This document shows positions 6,960 through 14,817 of a stretch of 25,643 bases of DNA, piece after piece. Position numbers and translations under genes: made by a program. The notes beneath the pieces were generated by a model. The model made no database searches. It saw nothing but the letters and a program-made list of their open reading frames with translations, and was not told the DNA's origin. Position 1 is the first letter of the stretch, and each line of letters starts with the position of its first letter. This DNA is from Brevundimonas sp. UBA2388 (GTDB taxonomy: Bacteria; Pseudomonadota; Alphaproteobacteria; Caulobacterales; Caulobacteraceae): contig DDSO01000109.1 in the NCBI GenBank assembly GCA_002343425.1, forward strand, positions 2,534-28,176. The letters run 5' to 3'.

Positions 6960-8483
6960 ATGTTCGAGGCTCTGAACGAGCGGCTGACAGGCGTCTTCGA
7001 CCGGATCACCGGGCGCGGCGCCCTGTCCGAAAAGGACGTCACCGAGGCGATGCGCGAAGTCCGTGTGGCGCTGCTCGAGGCCGACGTCGCCCTGCCCGTC
7101 GTCAAGGACTTCATCGCCTTCGCCACCGAGCGCGCCACCGGCGAGGACGTCATCCGTTCGGTCAAGCCGGCCGATCAGGTGGTCAAGATCGTCTATGACG
7201 GCCTGGTCGAGATGCTGGGCGGCGAAGAGCCGACTCCGATCAATCTGAACGCCACGCCGCCCGCGGTCATCCTGATGGCCGGCCTGCAGGGCTCCGGCAA
7301 GACGACGACCTCTGCCAAGCTGGCGCTCCGGCTGACCAAGTTCGACCGCAAGAAGGTCATGATGGCCTCGCTGGACACGCGTCGTCCCGCGGCCATGGAG
7401 CAGCTGCAGACCCTCGGCAAACAGATCGAGGTCGCGGTCCTGCCGATCGTGGCCGGCGAGTCGCCGATCCAGATCACCCGACGCGCGCTGCAGTCCGCGA
7501 AACTCCAGGGCTTCGACGTCCTGATCCTCGACACCGCCGGCCGGATCACCCTCGACGAGGCCCTGATGGCCGAGGTGGCCGAGGTCGCGTCGGTCGCCAA
7601 ACCCGTCGAGACCCTGCTGGTCGCCGACAGCCTGACCGGTCAGGACGCGGTGCGCACCGCCAAGGCCTTCCACGACCGTCTGCCGCTGACCGGCCTCGTT
7701 CTGACCCGCGCCGACGGCGACGGGCGCGGCGGGGCCATGCTGTCGATGCGCGCCGTCACCGGCCTGCCGATCAAATACATCGGCGCGGGCGAGAAGGTCG
7801 ATGCGCTGGAAGTGTTCGACGCCCGCCGCGTCGCCGGCCGCATCCTGGGTCAGGGCGACATCGTCGCCCTGGTCGAGAAGGCGTCGCAGGAGCTGGACCA
7901 GTCGAAGGCCGAGGCCATGGCCCGCAAACTGGCCAAGGGCCAGTTCGACCTGAACGACCTCGCCGGCCAGCTGCAGCAGATGAAGAAGATGGGCGGTCTT
8001 CAGGGCATCATGGGCATGCTGCCCGGCGTGGCCAAGATGAAGGCCCAGATGGCCGACAGCGGCGTCGACGACCGGATGATCGCGCGCCAGGAAGCCATCA
8101 TCTCCTCGATGACCAAGGCCGAGCGCAAGAAGCCCGACCTGCTCAACGCCAGCCGCAAGAAGCGCGTCGCCGCCGGCGCCGGCGTCGAGGTCCAGGACAT
8201 CAACCGCCTGCTCAAACAGCACCGCCAGATGGCCGACATGGTCAAGTCCATGTCGAAAGGCGGCGGCAAGGGCCTGAAACAGATGGCCGCCATGATGGGC
8301 GGCCTCGGCGGCGGCATGGGCGGCGGCCCCGACATGGCCCGCCTCAAGGCGATGGGGGGCGGCCGCATGCCCGAGCCCAGCGCCGAAGACATGAAAGCCC
8401 TTCAGGACCGGCTTGCCGGCCTGGGCGGCGGACAACTTCCGGGGGGCCTTCCGGGTCTTCCGGGCTTCCCTCCCAAGAAATAA
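6960..8483 (+). CDS. ffh: Signal recognition particle protein Ffh (SRP54)
   Basis: A 507-residue SRP GTPase that binds signal sequences and 4.5S RNA and delivers ribosomes to FtsY at the membrane. The N domain begins MFEALNERL. The G domain has GLQGSGKTT (108-116), DTAGR (191-195) and TRAD where TKxD is usual, then GAGEKVDALEVF. The methionine-rich M domain follows from about residue 320, ending in a long Gly/Met/Pro-rich tail. The ATG at 6960 with GAGG five bases upstream fits family N-termini; the in-frame ATG at 6924 would add 12 atypical residues. rpsP follows after 25 nt, the usual ffh-rpsP order. Confidence 0.97.
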   Translation: MFEALNERLTGVFDRITGRGALSEKDVTEAMREVRVALLEADVALPVVKDFIAFATERATGEDVIRSVKPADQVVKIVYDGLVEMLGGEEPTPINLNATPPAVILMAGLQGSGKTTTSAKLALRLTKFDRKKVMMASLDTRRPAAMEQLQTLGKQIEVAVLPIVAGESPIQITRRALQSAKLQGFDVLILDTAGRITLDEALMAEVAEVASVAKPVETLLVADSLTGQDAVRTAKAFHDRLPLTGLVLTRADGDGRGGAMLSMRAVTGLPIKYIGAGEKVDALEVFDARRVAGRILGQGDIVALVEKASQELDQSKAEAMARKLAKGQFDLNDLAGQLQQMKKMGGLQGIMGMLPGVAKMKAQMADSGVDDRMIARQEAIISSMTKAERKKPDLLNASRKKRVAAGAGVEVQDINRLLKQHRQMADMVKSMSKGGGKGLKQMAAMMGGLGGGMGGGPDMARLKAMGGGRMPEPSAEDMKALQDRLAGLGGGQLPGGLPGLPGFPPKK

Positions 8484-8508
8484 TCCGACTTAAAGAAAGA
8501 GACTGAAA

Positions 8509-9126
8509 ATGCTGAAGATTCGTCTGGCCCGCGGCGGCGCCAAGAAGCGCCCCTACTATTACATCGTCGTCGCCGACAGCCATTCGCCCCGCGATGGCAA
8601 ATTCATCGAGCGCGTCGGCACCTACAACCCGATGCTTCCGCGCGACGGCGAGCAGAAGCGCGTCACCCTGAAGACCGACCGGATCGCCGAATGGCTCGGC
8701 AAGGGCGCCCAGCCCACCGACCGCGTCGCGCGCTTCCTGAGCCAGGACGAAGCCCTGGCCGGCAAGGTCAAGTGGACCCAGTCGAACAACCCGAAGAAGG
8801 CCGAGCCGGGCAAGAAGGCCCAGGAACGCGCCGCCGAGCGCGCCCAGCGCGAAGCCGACCGCGCCGAGGCCGAAGCCGCCGCCAAGATCGAGGCCGCTGA
8901 AGCCGCCGTCCGCGCCAAGGAAGAAGCCAAGGCCGCCGCTGAAGCCGCCAAGAACGCGCCGGCGCCCGAGCCCGAAGCCGCCGCTGAAGAAGCCCCGGCC
9001 GAGGCTGCTGCTGAAGAGGCTCCGGCCGCTGAAGCGGAAGCTGTGACGGAAGAGGCTCCGGCCGAAGCCGCCGCCGAGGAAGCCCCGGCTGCCGAAGCGA
9101 CCGAAGAAGAAAAGACCGAGGCCTAA
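8509..9126 (+). CDS. rpsP: 30S ribosomal protein S16 with long Ala/Glu-rich C-terminal tail
   Basis: Residues 1 to about 80 are ribosomal protein S16: [17 protein letters not shown] start, [14 protein letters not shown], and the [14 protein letters not shown] segment. S16 is an early-binding protein of the 30S subunit. At 205 residues the protein is far longer than the usual 80-90. The extra 120 residues are a charged coiled-coil-like stretch (about 95-150, Lys/Arg/Ala/Glu) followed by acidic repeats of the form EEAPAEAAA (about 155-200). Extensions of S16 are known in alphaproteobacteria; this one is long. The AAAGAAAGAGA stretch upstream is a loose Shine-Dalgarno. A strong terminator follows. 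Confidence 0.96.
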   Translation: MLKIRLARGGAKKRPYYYIVVADSHSPRDGKFIERVGTYNPMLPRDGEQKRVTLKTDRIAEWLGKGAQPTDRVARFLSQDEALAGKVKWTQSNNPKKAEPGKKAQERAAERAQREADRAEAEAAAKIEAAEAAVRAKEEAKAAAEAAKNAPAPEPEAAAEEAPAEAAAEEAPAAEAEAVTEEAPAEAAAEEAPAAEATEEEKTEA

Positions 9127-9165
9127 GGGTTTCGGGTTCCGCTCCGGCGGGACGCAGACGATCGG

Positions 9166-9198
9166 AAAGCAGCGTCCGGACCACCGGGCGCTGCTTTT
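9166..9198 (+). terminator. Rho-independent terminator after rpsP
   Basis: AAAGCAGCG-T-CCGG (9166-9179) pairs with CCGG-G-CGCTGCTTT (9184-9197) around an ACCA loop. The stem is 14 pairs with one T.G wobble and a T-rich end (TTTTCATTTA). It separates rpsP from rimM, which are co-transcribed in many bacteria. Confidence 0.85.
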
Positions 9199-9210
9199 CA
9201 TTTATTGGGT

Positions 9211-9242
9211 GCGCCTACCGCGCTTCGCGCTACTTGAGGCGC
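9211..9242 (+). repeat. Nested hairpin in the rimM leader
   Basis: GCGCCT (9211-9216) and AGGCGC (9237-9242) enclose an inner GCGC-TTC-GCGC hairpin (9220-9230). The structure ends 11 nt before the rimM Shine-Dalgarno (GAGG at 9254-9257) and could affect ribosome access or be a small Caulobacterales repeat. Its role is unknown. Confidence 0.4.
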
Positions 9243-9262
9243 GGGATCAGAACGAGGCGGCG

Positions 9263-9787
9263 ATGAACGACACCAAACTCATCCTCGTCGGCCAGGTCGC
9301 CGGCGGGTTCGGGGTCAAGGGCGAGGTGCGGGTGACCGCCTATACCGCCGAGCCGAAGACCCTGCTGTCGTATGGCGTCCTGCTGCGGGCCGACGGTTCG
9401 ACCGGCCTGACCCTGACCACGGGCCGGGCGGAGAAGTCCGCCGTCGTCGGCCGGGCGAAGGAGATCGCCACCAAGGAGGACGCCGACGCCCTGCGCGGGC
9501 TGAAGCTCTACATCCCGCGCGACAAGCTGCCCGAGCCGGACGAGGACGAATTCTACCTGACCGATCTGGTCGGGCTGGAGGCCCGCGATCCCGAAGGGCT
9601 GGTCCTCGGCACGGTGAAGTCCGTGCAGAATTTCGGCGCCGACGACATCCTCGAGATCGCCCCGGCCGCCGGCGGACCGACCTGGTTTCTGCCATTCACG
9701 AAAGACGCCGTGCCCGATCTGCACATCACCGACGGCTGGCTGCTGGCAGTGAGGCCGAACGAGATCGGCGAGCGCGAGCCCGACTGA
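9263..9787 (+). CDS. rimM: Ribosome maturation factor RimM
   Basis: A 174-residue 16S rRNA processing/30S maturation factor that binds S19. The N-terminal RimM domain begins ILVGQVAGGFGVKGEVRV (about residues 6-23). A PRC-barrel domain follows at about 90-170, with EFYLTDLVGLEA, GTVKSVQNFGADDILEI and WFLPFTKDAVP. The ATG at 9263 has GAGG five bases upstream; a longer frame from 9209 would read through the leader hairpin. trmD and rplS, the usual downstream partners, are not in the window; a minus-strand yegP-like gene comes next instead. Confidence 0.95.
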   Translation: MNDTKLILVGQVAGGFGVKGEVRVTAYTAEPKTLLSYGVLLRADGSTGLTLTTGRAEKSAVVGRAKEIATKEDADALRGLKLYIPRDKLPEPDEDEFYLTDLVGLEARDPEGLVLGTVKSVQNFGADDILEIAPAAGGPTWFLPFTKDAVPDLHITDGWLLAVRPNEIGEREPD

Positions 9788-9790
9788 GCG

Positions 9791-9970
9791 TCAGTCGGTG
9801 GTGTCGTCTACCGGCGCGTCAGGCCCGTTCTTCTTGATCGAGTCGATGGCGTTCTTCGCCGAGGCCTTGGACGAATAGCCCTCGGTCGAGAACATCACTT
9901 CCGAATTGTATTTGAAGCGGACGCGGAACTCGCCCGCCTTGTCCTTGTAGATTTCGAACTTGTGGGACAT
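9791..9970 (-). CDS. YegP/DUF1508-family small protein
   Basis: A 59-residue protein starting MSHKFEIYKDKAGEFRVRF and continuing with KYNSEVMFSTEGYSSKASA and NAIDSIKKNGPDA. This is a single DUF1508 (YegP) repeat: beta strands plus a helix, with GYSSKASAKNAIDSIKKN as the family's signature region. The function of the family is unknown. AGGAGAGG lies just before the ATG. It is the last gene of a minus-strand run after fabI, 110 nt downstream of it, and abuts the end of the convergent rimM (3 nt between stops). Confidence 0.85.
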   Translation of the reverse strand: MSHKFEIYKDKAGEFRVRFKYNSEVMFSTEGYSSKASAKNAIDSIKKNGPDAPVDDTTD

Positions 9971-10044
9971 GCGACCTCTCCTGTCAGGGGAACGGCCAAG
10001 CTGGCACAGGCGTACCGGCGGTCAACCACGGAAACGTCCCTTTT

Positions 10045-10066
10045 CCGGAAAGACGGCGGTTCGCCG
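10045..10066 (-). terminator. Possible terminator after fabI
   Basis: On the minus strand CGGCG-AAC-CGCCG (10066 to 10054) is followed by TCTTTCCGG. The stem is only 5 bp, so this is a weak candidate separating fabI from the YegP-like gene. Confidence 0.3.
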
Positions 10067-10080
10067 GGCGCCGGAGGCCC

Positions 10081-10902
10081 TCACCCCTCCTCGTCGGCCG
10101 CCATGCCCATCATGTGGAAGCCGGCGTCGACGTGGATGACCTCGCCCGTGGTCGAGAAGCCGAGATCCGAGCATAGCCACAGGGCGGCGCCGGCGACGCC
10201 CTCCATGGAGGTGTCCTCCTTCATCGCGGACATGGCCCGGCCCTGGCTGATCATGCCGCGGCCGCCCGAGATGCCGGCCAGGGACAGGGTGCGCATGGCC
10301 CCGGCCGAGATGGCGTTGACGCGGATGCCGCGGGGACCCAGATCGCGGGCGATATAGCGGGTCGCCGCTTCCAGACCGGCCTTGGCCACGCCCATGGTGT
10401 TGTAGTTGGGGATGGCCCGCTCGGACCCGAGGTAGGTCATGGTGATCATCGACCCGCCGTTGGGCATCAGTTTCGACGCCCGTTTGGCCACGTCGACGAA
10501 GCTGAACACCGAGATGTTCATGGCCAGCAGGAAGCTGTCGCGGGTGGTGTTGTCGACGAAGGAACCCTGCAGCTCGTTCTTGTTGGCGAAGGCTACGGAG
10601 TGGACGACGAAATCGATCGTGCCGAAGGCCTTTTCCAGCTCGGCGAAGGCCCGGTCCATGGAGGCGTCGTCGGTGACGTCGGCCTGGATCAGCAGTTTGG
10701 CGCCCACGCTCTCGGCCAGCGGCCGCACCCGGCGCTCCAGCCCCTCGCCCATATAGGTGAAGGCCAGTTCGGCGCCCTGGGCCGCCAGCTGGGAGGCGAT
10801 GCCCCAGGCGATGGAGTTCGAATTGGCGACCCCCATGATCAGGCCCTTCTTGCCCTTCATCAGGTCGCCGGTTGGCATGTTCCAGCCGCTCTCGCTCGCC
10901 AT
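10081..10902 (-). CDS. fabI: Enoyl-[acyl-carrier-protein] reductase FabI
   Basis: A 273-residue NADH-dependent reductase catalysing the last step of each fatty acid elongation cycle. It shows the atypical short-chain dehydrogenase features of FabI: GVANSNSIAWGIA for the cofactor (24-36), HSVAFANK (101-108), and the catalytic set Tyr157, Tyr167 and Lys174 in TYLGSERAIPNYNTMGVAK. Triclosan-type inhibitors act at this site in the family. GGAG lies seven bases before the ATG. It is downstream of fabA, fabB and an antiporter gene on the same strand. Confidence 0.96.
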   Translation of the reverse strand: MASESGWNMPTGDLMKGKKGLIMGVANSNSIAWGIASQLAAQGAELAFTYMGEGLERRVRPLAESVGAKLLIQADVTDDASMDRAFAELEKAFGTIDFVVHSVAFANKNELQGSFVDNTTRDSFLLAMNISVFSFVDVAKRASKLMPNGGSMITMTYLGSERAIPNYNTMGVAKAGLEAATRYIARDLGPRGIRVNAISAGAMRTLSLAGISGGRGMISQGRAMSAMKEDTSMEGVAGAALWLCSDLGFSTTGEVIHVDAGFHMMGMAADEEG

Positions 10903-11009
10903 AGGTCGTCTCCGTGTTCGTTCTTGTTGGCCTGGCGCTCGCGACGCCGTCGCTCACTGCTTGAGGCCGTCCCCGGAGGGTTAGCAGCGCCCGGCTTTGG
11001 GGGGAAGCG

Positions 11010-12248
11010 TCAGCCCGCCTGTGCCTCGCGCCGCCGGGTCAGCCGGTCCAGCAGGGGCGTCGCGGTGACCCCGTGGACGAGGATCGAGACGAGGATGATG
11101 AAGCCGACCACGGCCCAGATCCGCTCGCTGTCACCGAACTCGCCGTGGTTGATGCCATAGGCGAGATAATAGACCGACCCCACGCCGCGGATGCCCAGGA
11201 AGGCCAGAAGCAGGCGCTCGCGCCATGGCTGGCCCGAGCCGGTCATGGCCAGCAGGCCGGCGACAGGCCGCACCACGAAGACCACCGCCAGGCCGATCAG
11301 GGCGTCGGTCCAGGTCAGGCTGGACAGAAGGCCGTTGGCGAGCGCGCCGCCGAACAGCACCAGCAACAGCATCATCAGCAGGCGTTCGATCTGGTCGGAG
11401 AAGTCGTGCATCTCCTGATGAAAGTCGTGGTCGCGTTCCGAGGCGCGGATGGTCACGGCGCAGACGAAGACGGCGAGGAAGCCGTAGCCGTGGATCAGCT
11501 CGGCCGCCGCATAGGCGATCAGGGTGGCGGCCAGGGCGATCAGTCCATCGCCGAATTTCGACAGGCTACGGCGGCGACGGAACAGCAGGTGACCGAAAAC
11601 CTTGCCGATCAGCCAGCCGGCGGCCAGTCCGGCCAGCAGCTTCCAGCCGACCTTGATCGTGAACCAGTCGGACAGGCCCGCCTGGGTCGCCAGCCCTCCG
11701 GCGGCGGCGAGGATGGCGAGGTGGACGAAGGGAAAGGCGAGGGCGTCGTTCAGGCCCGCCTCGGAAGTCAGGCCGAAGCGGACCTCGTCCTCGTTGCCGG
11801 ATTTCGGCGGGCCGACCTGGACATCGGCGGCCAGGACGGGATCCGTCGGCGCCATACAGGCGCCGAACAACAGGGCGAGCGCCAGGCTGAAGCCGAGGCC
11901 GGCCCAGCCCAGCCAGGCGACCGCCGCGATGGTCAGGGGCATGGCGACGATCAGCAGTCGCCAGGTCGTCGCCCAGCTGCGCCAGCCCGGCGGCCGGTCC
12001 AGCTTCAGCCCCGCGCCCATCAGGCTGATTATGACCACCAGCTCGGTCAGCCGTTCGGTGGCCGTGTCCCAGGTCCGCGGGTCGGGATTGAAGGACAGCA
12101 GGCCGGTGCTGAACACCAGAACGCCCACGGCCACACACAGGATGGCGAGGGTCAGCGGCAACCGCCTCAGACCTACCGGCGCCCAGGACACCAGCAGGAC
12201 GACGGCGCCGAGGCCGAGCAGGAACAGGATGTAGGGGTCGGGGGTCAG
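11010..12248 (-). CDS. CPA1/NhaP-type Na+(K+)/H+ antiporter
   Basis: A 412-residue membrane protein with about 11-13 hydrophobic helices. It carries APTDPVLAADV (Asp about 136) and SEAGLNDALAFPFV (Asn-Asp about 167-168), the ion-binding motifs of NhaP-type antiporters, and lacks a large C-terminal regulatory domain. Known role: exchange of Na+ or K+ for H+ across the inner membrane. The start is unusual: the only standard in-frame start is a GTG at 12191, which has no Shine-Dalgarno and would cut the first helix. A CTG at 12248 has GGAG six bases upstream and restores the family N-terminus (TPDPYILFLLGLG). It sits 58 nt after fabB and 107 nt before fabI on the same strand. Confidence 0.88.
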   Translation of the reverse strand: MTPDPYILFLLGLGAVVLLVSWAPVGLRRLPLTLAILCVAVGVLVFSTGLLSFNPDPRTWDTATERLTELVVIISLMGAGLKLDRPPGWRSWATTWRLLIVAMPLTIAAVAWLGWAGLGFSLALALLFGACMAPTDPVLAADVQVGPPKSGNEDEVRFGLTSEAGLNDALAFPFVHLAILAAAGGLATQAGLSDWFTIKVGWKLLAGLAAGWLIGKVFGHLLFRRRRSLSKFGDGLIALAATLIAYAAAELIHGYGFLAVFVCAVTIRASERDHDFHQEMHDFSDQIERLLMMLLLVLFGGALANGLLSSLTWTDALIGLAVVFVVRPVAGLLAMTGSGQPWRERLLLAFLGIRGVGSVYYLAYGINHGEFGDSERIWAVVGFIILVSILVHGVTATPLLDRLTRRREAQAG

Positions 12249-12306
12249 GTCAGGCTCCGGCCGCGTGGGGGCCGACTATAGCGCACCGGCGCCGTCCCGG
12301 TTGCCC

Positions 12307-13536
12307 TCAGACCTTCGACAGGATCAGCGTCCCGTTGGTGCCGCCGAACCCGAAGGAGTTGGACATGACGTGCTTCAGCTCGCCGTCGTGGCGTTTGCGC
12401 AGGATCGGCATGCCCTCGAACTCGGGATCGAGGTTTTCGATGTGGGCGCTTTCGGCGGCGAAACCGTGCTTCATCATCAGCAGGCAGTAGATCGCCTCCT
12501 GCGCCCCGGCCGCGCCGAGGGAATGGCCCGTCAGCGACTTGGTCGAGGAGATCATCGGCATATCGTCACCGAAGACATTGCGGACCGCCCCCATCTCCTT
12601 GGAGTCGCCTACCGGCGTCGAGGTGCCGTGCGGGTTGAGGTAGTCGATCTTCGGATTGCCGGCCATTTCCAGCGCGATCTTCATGCAGCGCTCGGCACCC
12701 TCGCCCGAGGGGGCGACCATGTCATAGCCGTCGGAATTGGCGCCGTAGCCGGTGACCTCGGCATAGATGGTCGCGCCGCGGGCCACGGCCCGCTCATACT
12801 CTTCCAGCACCACGATGCCGGCGCCGCCGGCGATGACGAAGCCGTCGCGGTCCTTGTCATAGGCCCGGGAGGCGACGGACGGCGTCTCGTTGAAGTTCGA
12901 CGACATGGCGCCCATGGCGTCGAACATGTTGGACATCGACCAGTCGATGTCCTCGCAGCCGCCGGCGAAGACCACGTCCTGCTTGCCCCAGGCGATCTGT
13001 TCGGCGGCCGCGCCAATGCAGTGGGCGCTGGTCGCGCAGGCCGAGGAGATCGAATAGTTGATTCCCTTGAGCTGGAACCAGGTGGCCAGCACCGCCGACG
13101 GCCCCGAGGCCATGGCCTTGGGCACGGCGAACGGCCCGATGCGCTTGGGCGAGTTCTTCTCGACCGTGGTGGCGGCGGCCTGGAGGATGACCTGGGTCGA
13201 GGGGCCGCCCTCGCCGACGATCAGGCCGATGCGTTCGGACTGGATTTCCTCGGCGGTCAGGCCGGAATCCTTCAGCGCCTCCTCGAAGGCGATGTGGCCC
13301 CAGGCGGTGCCGTTGGCGAGGAAGCGGGCGGCGCGGCGGTCAACGTGCGGGGCCCAGTCCTCGGCCGTCACGCCCAGCGCCGGCGGGGCCCAGACCTGGG
13401 AGCGGAAGCCGTATTTCGTGTGGTCCGGCGCCGCGACGACGCCTGACCGGGCCTCGCGCAAGGAGGCGGAAACCTCATCCTGGCCTGTGCCGATGGAGGA
13501 GACGATGCCCAGACCGGTGACGACGACACGCCGCAT
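12307..13536 (-). CDS. fabB: Beta-ketoacyl-ACP synthase I FabB
   Basis: A 409-residue condensing enzyme of unsaturated fatty acid synthesis. The catalytic Cys167 lies in SSACATSAH, His303 in [11 protein letters not shown], and Lys333/His338 in [14 protein letters not shown], the Cys-His-His triad of KAS I/II. Assignment to FabB rather than FabF rests on length and on the adjacent fabA, with which it forms the anaerobic unsaturated-fatty-acid pathway. AAGGAA lies six bases before the ATG. fabA is 62 nt upstream, so the two are very probably one transcript. Confidence 0.94.
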   Translation of the reverse strand: MRRVVVTGLGIVSSIGTGQDEVSASLREARSGVVAAPDHTKYGFRSQVWAPPALGVTAEDWAPHVDRRAARFLANGTAWGHIAFEEALKDSGLTAEEIQSERIGLIVGEGGPSTQVILQAAATTVEKNSPKRIGPFAVPKAMASGPSAVLATWFQLKGINYSISSACATSAHCIGAAAEQIAWGKQDVVFAGGCEDIDWSMSNMFDAMGAMSSNFNETPSVASRAYDKDRDGFVIAGGAGIVVLEEYERAVARGATIYAEVTGYGANSDGYDMVAPSGEGAERCMKIALEMAGNPKIDYLNPHGTSTPVGDSKEMGAVRNVFGDDMPMISSTKSLTGHSLGAAGAQEAIYCLLMMKHGFAAESAHIENLDPEFEGMPILRKRHDGELKHVMSNSFGFGGTNGTLILSKV

Positions 13537-13598
13537 GGTGGTTTCCTTCTACATTCCGAATTCGCCGCGTTGGCCGCGGTCTGAAGCTGACGATGGAA

Positions 13599-14129
13599 TC
13601 AGGCGTTGACCGGATCGGTCGCCCCGAACAGGCCGACGCGCATGTCGGTCGCCGTATAGATGGGGACGCCGTCGGCTTCGAGAACCCCGTCGGCGATGCC
13701 CATGACCAGCCGGCGGTTGATGACCCGTTTCAGGTCGATCTTGTAGACGACCTTCTTGATGTCCGGCGTGACCTGGCCTGTGAATTTGACCTCGCCGACG
13801 CCAAGGGCCCGACCCTTTCCGGGGCCGCCGATCCAGCCGAGGTAGAAGCCGACCAGCTGCCACATGGCGTCCAGGCCCAGACAGCCGGGCATGACGGGGT
13901 CGCCGATGAAGTGGCACTGGAAGAACCAGAGGTCCGGATGGATATCGAGTTCGGCCTCGATATAGCCCTTGCCGTGGGCGCCGCCGTCCGCGTTGATGGT
14001 GATGATCCGGTCCAGCATCAGCATGGGCGGAGCCGGCAGGCGGGCGTTGCCATTGCCGAACAGCTCGCCCCGGCCCGAGGCCAGAAGGGCCTCGTAGTCG
14101 AACGACGACGGATATTGCGACTGGCTCAA
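13599..14129 (-). CDS. fabA: 3-hydroxydecanoyl-ACP dehydratase/isomerase FabA
   Basis: A 176-residue bifunctional dehydratase-isomerase that makes the cis double bond of unsaturated fatty acids. It closely follows the family: [11 protein letters not shown], the catalytic His73 in [13 protein letters not shown] and Asp87 in [16 protein letters not shown] (E. coli His70 and Asp84). The start is a TTG at 14129, with GGAG seven bases upstream and an N-terminus ([15 protein letters not shown]) matching family length. A GTG at 14165 would add 12 atypical residues. First gene of fabA-fabB; an operator-like palindrome lies 50 bp upstream. Confidence 0.95.
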   Translation of the reverse strand: MSQSQYPSSFDYEALLASGRGELFGNGNARLPAPPMLMLDRIITINADGGAHGKGYIEAELDIHPDLWFFQCHFIGDPVMPGCLGLDAMWQLVGFYLGWIGGPGKGRALGVGEVKFTGQVTPDIKKVVYKIDLKRVINRRLVMGIADGVLEADGVPIYTATDMRVGLFGATDPVNA

Positions 14130-14178
14130 GGGCGCTCTCCAGCGGGTGTTGCAGCCGGGGTACACGACGGGAACCGGC

Positions 14179-14203
14179 GGCTCAACATTTTAGCGGTTGA
14201 ACC
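14179..14203. promoter_or_regulatory. Near-perfect palindrome upstream of fabA, candidate operator
   Basis: GGCTCAAC (14179-14186) and GTTGAACC (14196-14203) form an inverted repeat with one mismatch around a 9-bp AT-rich spacer. Read on the minus strand, the spacer contains GCTAAAAT, a seven-of-eight match to the Caulobacter housekeeping -10 (GCTANAWC). A repressor bound here would cover the promoter of fabAB. The binding protein is unknown; no convincing -35 was found. Confidence 0.4.
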
Positions 14204-14215
14204 GGATGGCTCCGG

Positions 14216-14773
14216 CTAGCGACCGCGTCCCGCCGGTCGGGCAGCGCTGCACAGGGCCCGTTCCTGGGCGCCGAAGACATCGCCCTGGCGCACGAAGCCG
14301 CGCATCCGGCGCACCCTCACCTCGCACCAACCGTCTTTGCAGTCTTCCATGGCCACGAGGGCGCGGGGCGTCAGACGGGCCCGCAGGGCGGCGGTCTCCG
14401 AGGGGCCCGAGCGGATCGGAATCTCGGTATCCGAGGCGTTGAAGACGCTGCGGCGACTGGACACCACGCTGCGGTGGACCCAGGCGACGCCGCCTTCGGG
14501 ATCGCAAATCTTGCGCCATTCCGTCGTCTCGGCGACCACCTGCACGGGCAGGCCCGAGGCCCGGTATTCCCAGAGGATCCGGTAGTCGAGACCGGGCCCG
14601 AACCGCGCCCGCACCTCATCGGATTTCAGCGACAGCCAACGCGGCACGGGCTGGCCGCTGGGGGTCGGCCGGCCGTCGGGCATGGCCTGGCCCGCCCCTG
14701 CCAGAATGGCGGCGGCGAGGACGCCGGAAAGGACGACCAGTCGTTGGATGCGGGAGCGAGCCTTGCCAGACAC
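14216..14773 (-). CDS. Exported protein with bacterial SH3-like domains
   Basis: A 185-residue exported protein. A hydrophobic signal segment at about residues 12-30 ends near GAGQA. Two SH3-like repeats follow, one around WLSLKSDEVRARFGPGLDYR to GVAWVHRSVVS (about 45-105), the other around IPIRSGPSETAALRARL to GWCEVRVRRMRGFVRQGDVFG (about 118-172). Such SH3_3/SH3_4 domains typically bind the cell wall; here no enzymatic domain is attached. The start is uncertain: GTG at 14773 gives a clean signal peptide, while a TTG at 14818 would touch the divergent dehydrogenase gene; neither has a clear Shine-Dalgarno. It lies upstream of fabA on the same strand. Confidence 0.8.
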   Translation of the reverse strand: MSGKARSRIQRLVVLSGVLAAAILAGAGQAMPDGRPTPSGQPVPRWLSLKSDEVRARFGPGLDYRILWEYRASGLPVQVVAETTEWRKICDPEGGVAWVHRSVVSSRRSVFNASDTEIPIRSGPSETAALRARLTPRALVAMEDCKDGWCEVRVRRMRGFVRQGDVFGAQERALCSAARPAGRGR

Positions 14774-14817
14774 GGGATGCGCCAATAAGCCGAAGCGATT
14801 GAAACCGAAGGCCGCCA

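Noticed and set aside
6903..8435. 510-codon minus-strand reading frame opposite ffh
   Set aside because: Antisense shadow of ffh with repetitive His/Asp/Leu/Gly content and no domain.
11073..12281. 402-codon plus-strand reading frame opposite the antiporter
   Set aside because: Gln/Gly/Asp-rich shadow; the minus strand encodes a membrane protein with family motifs.
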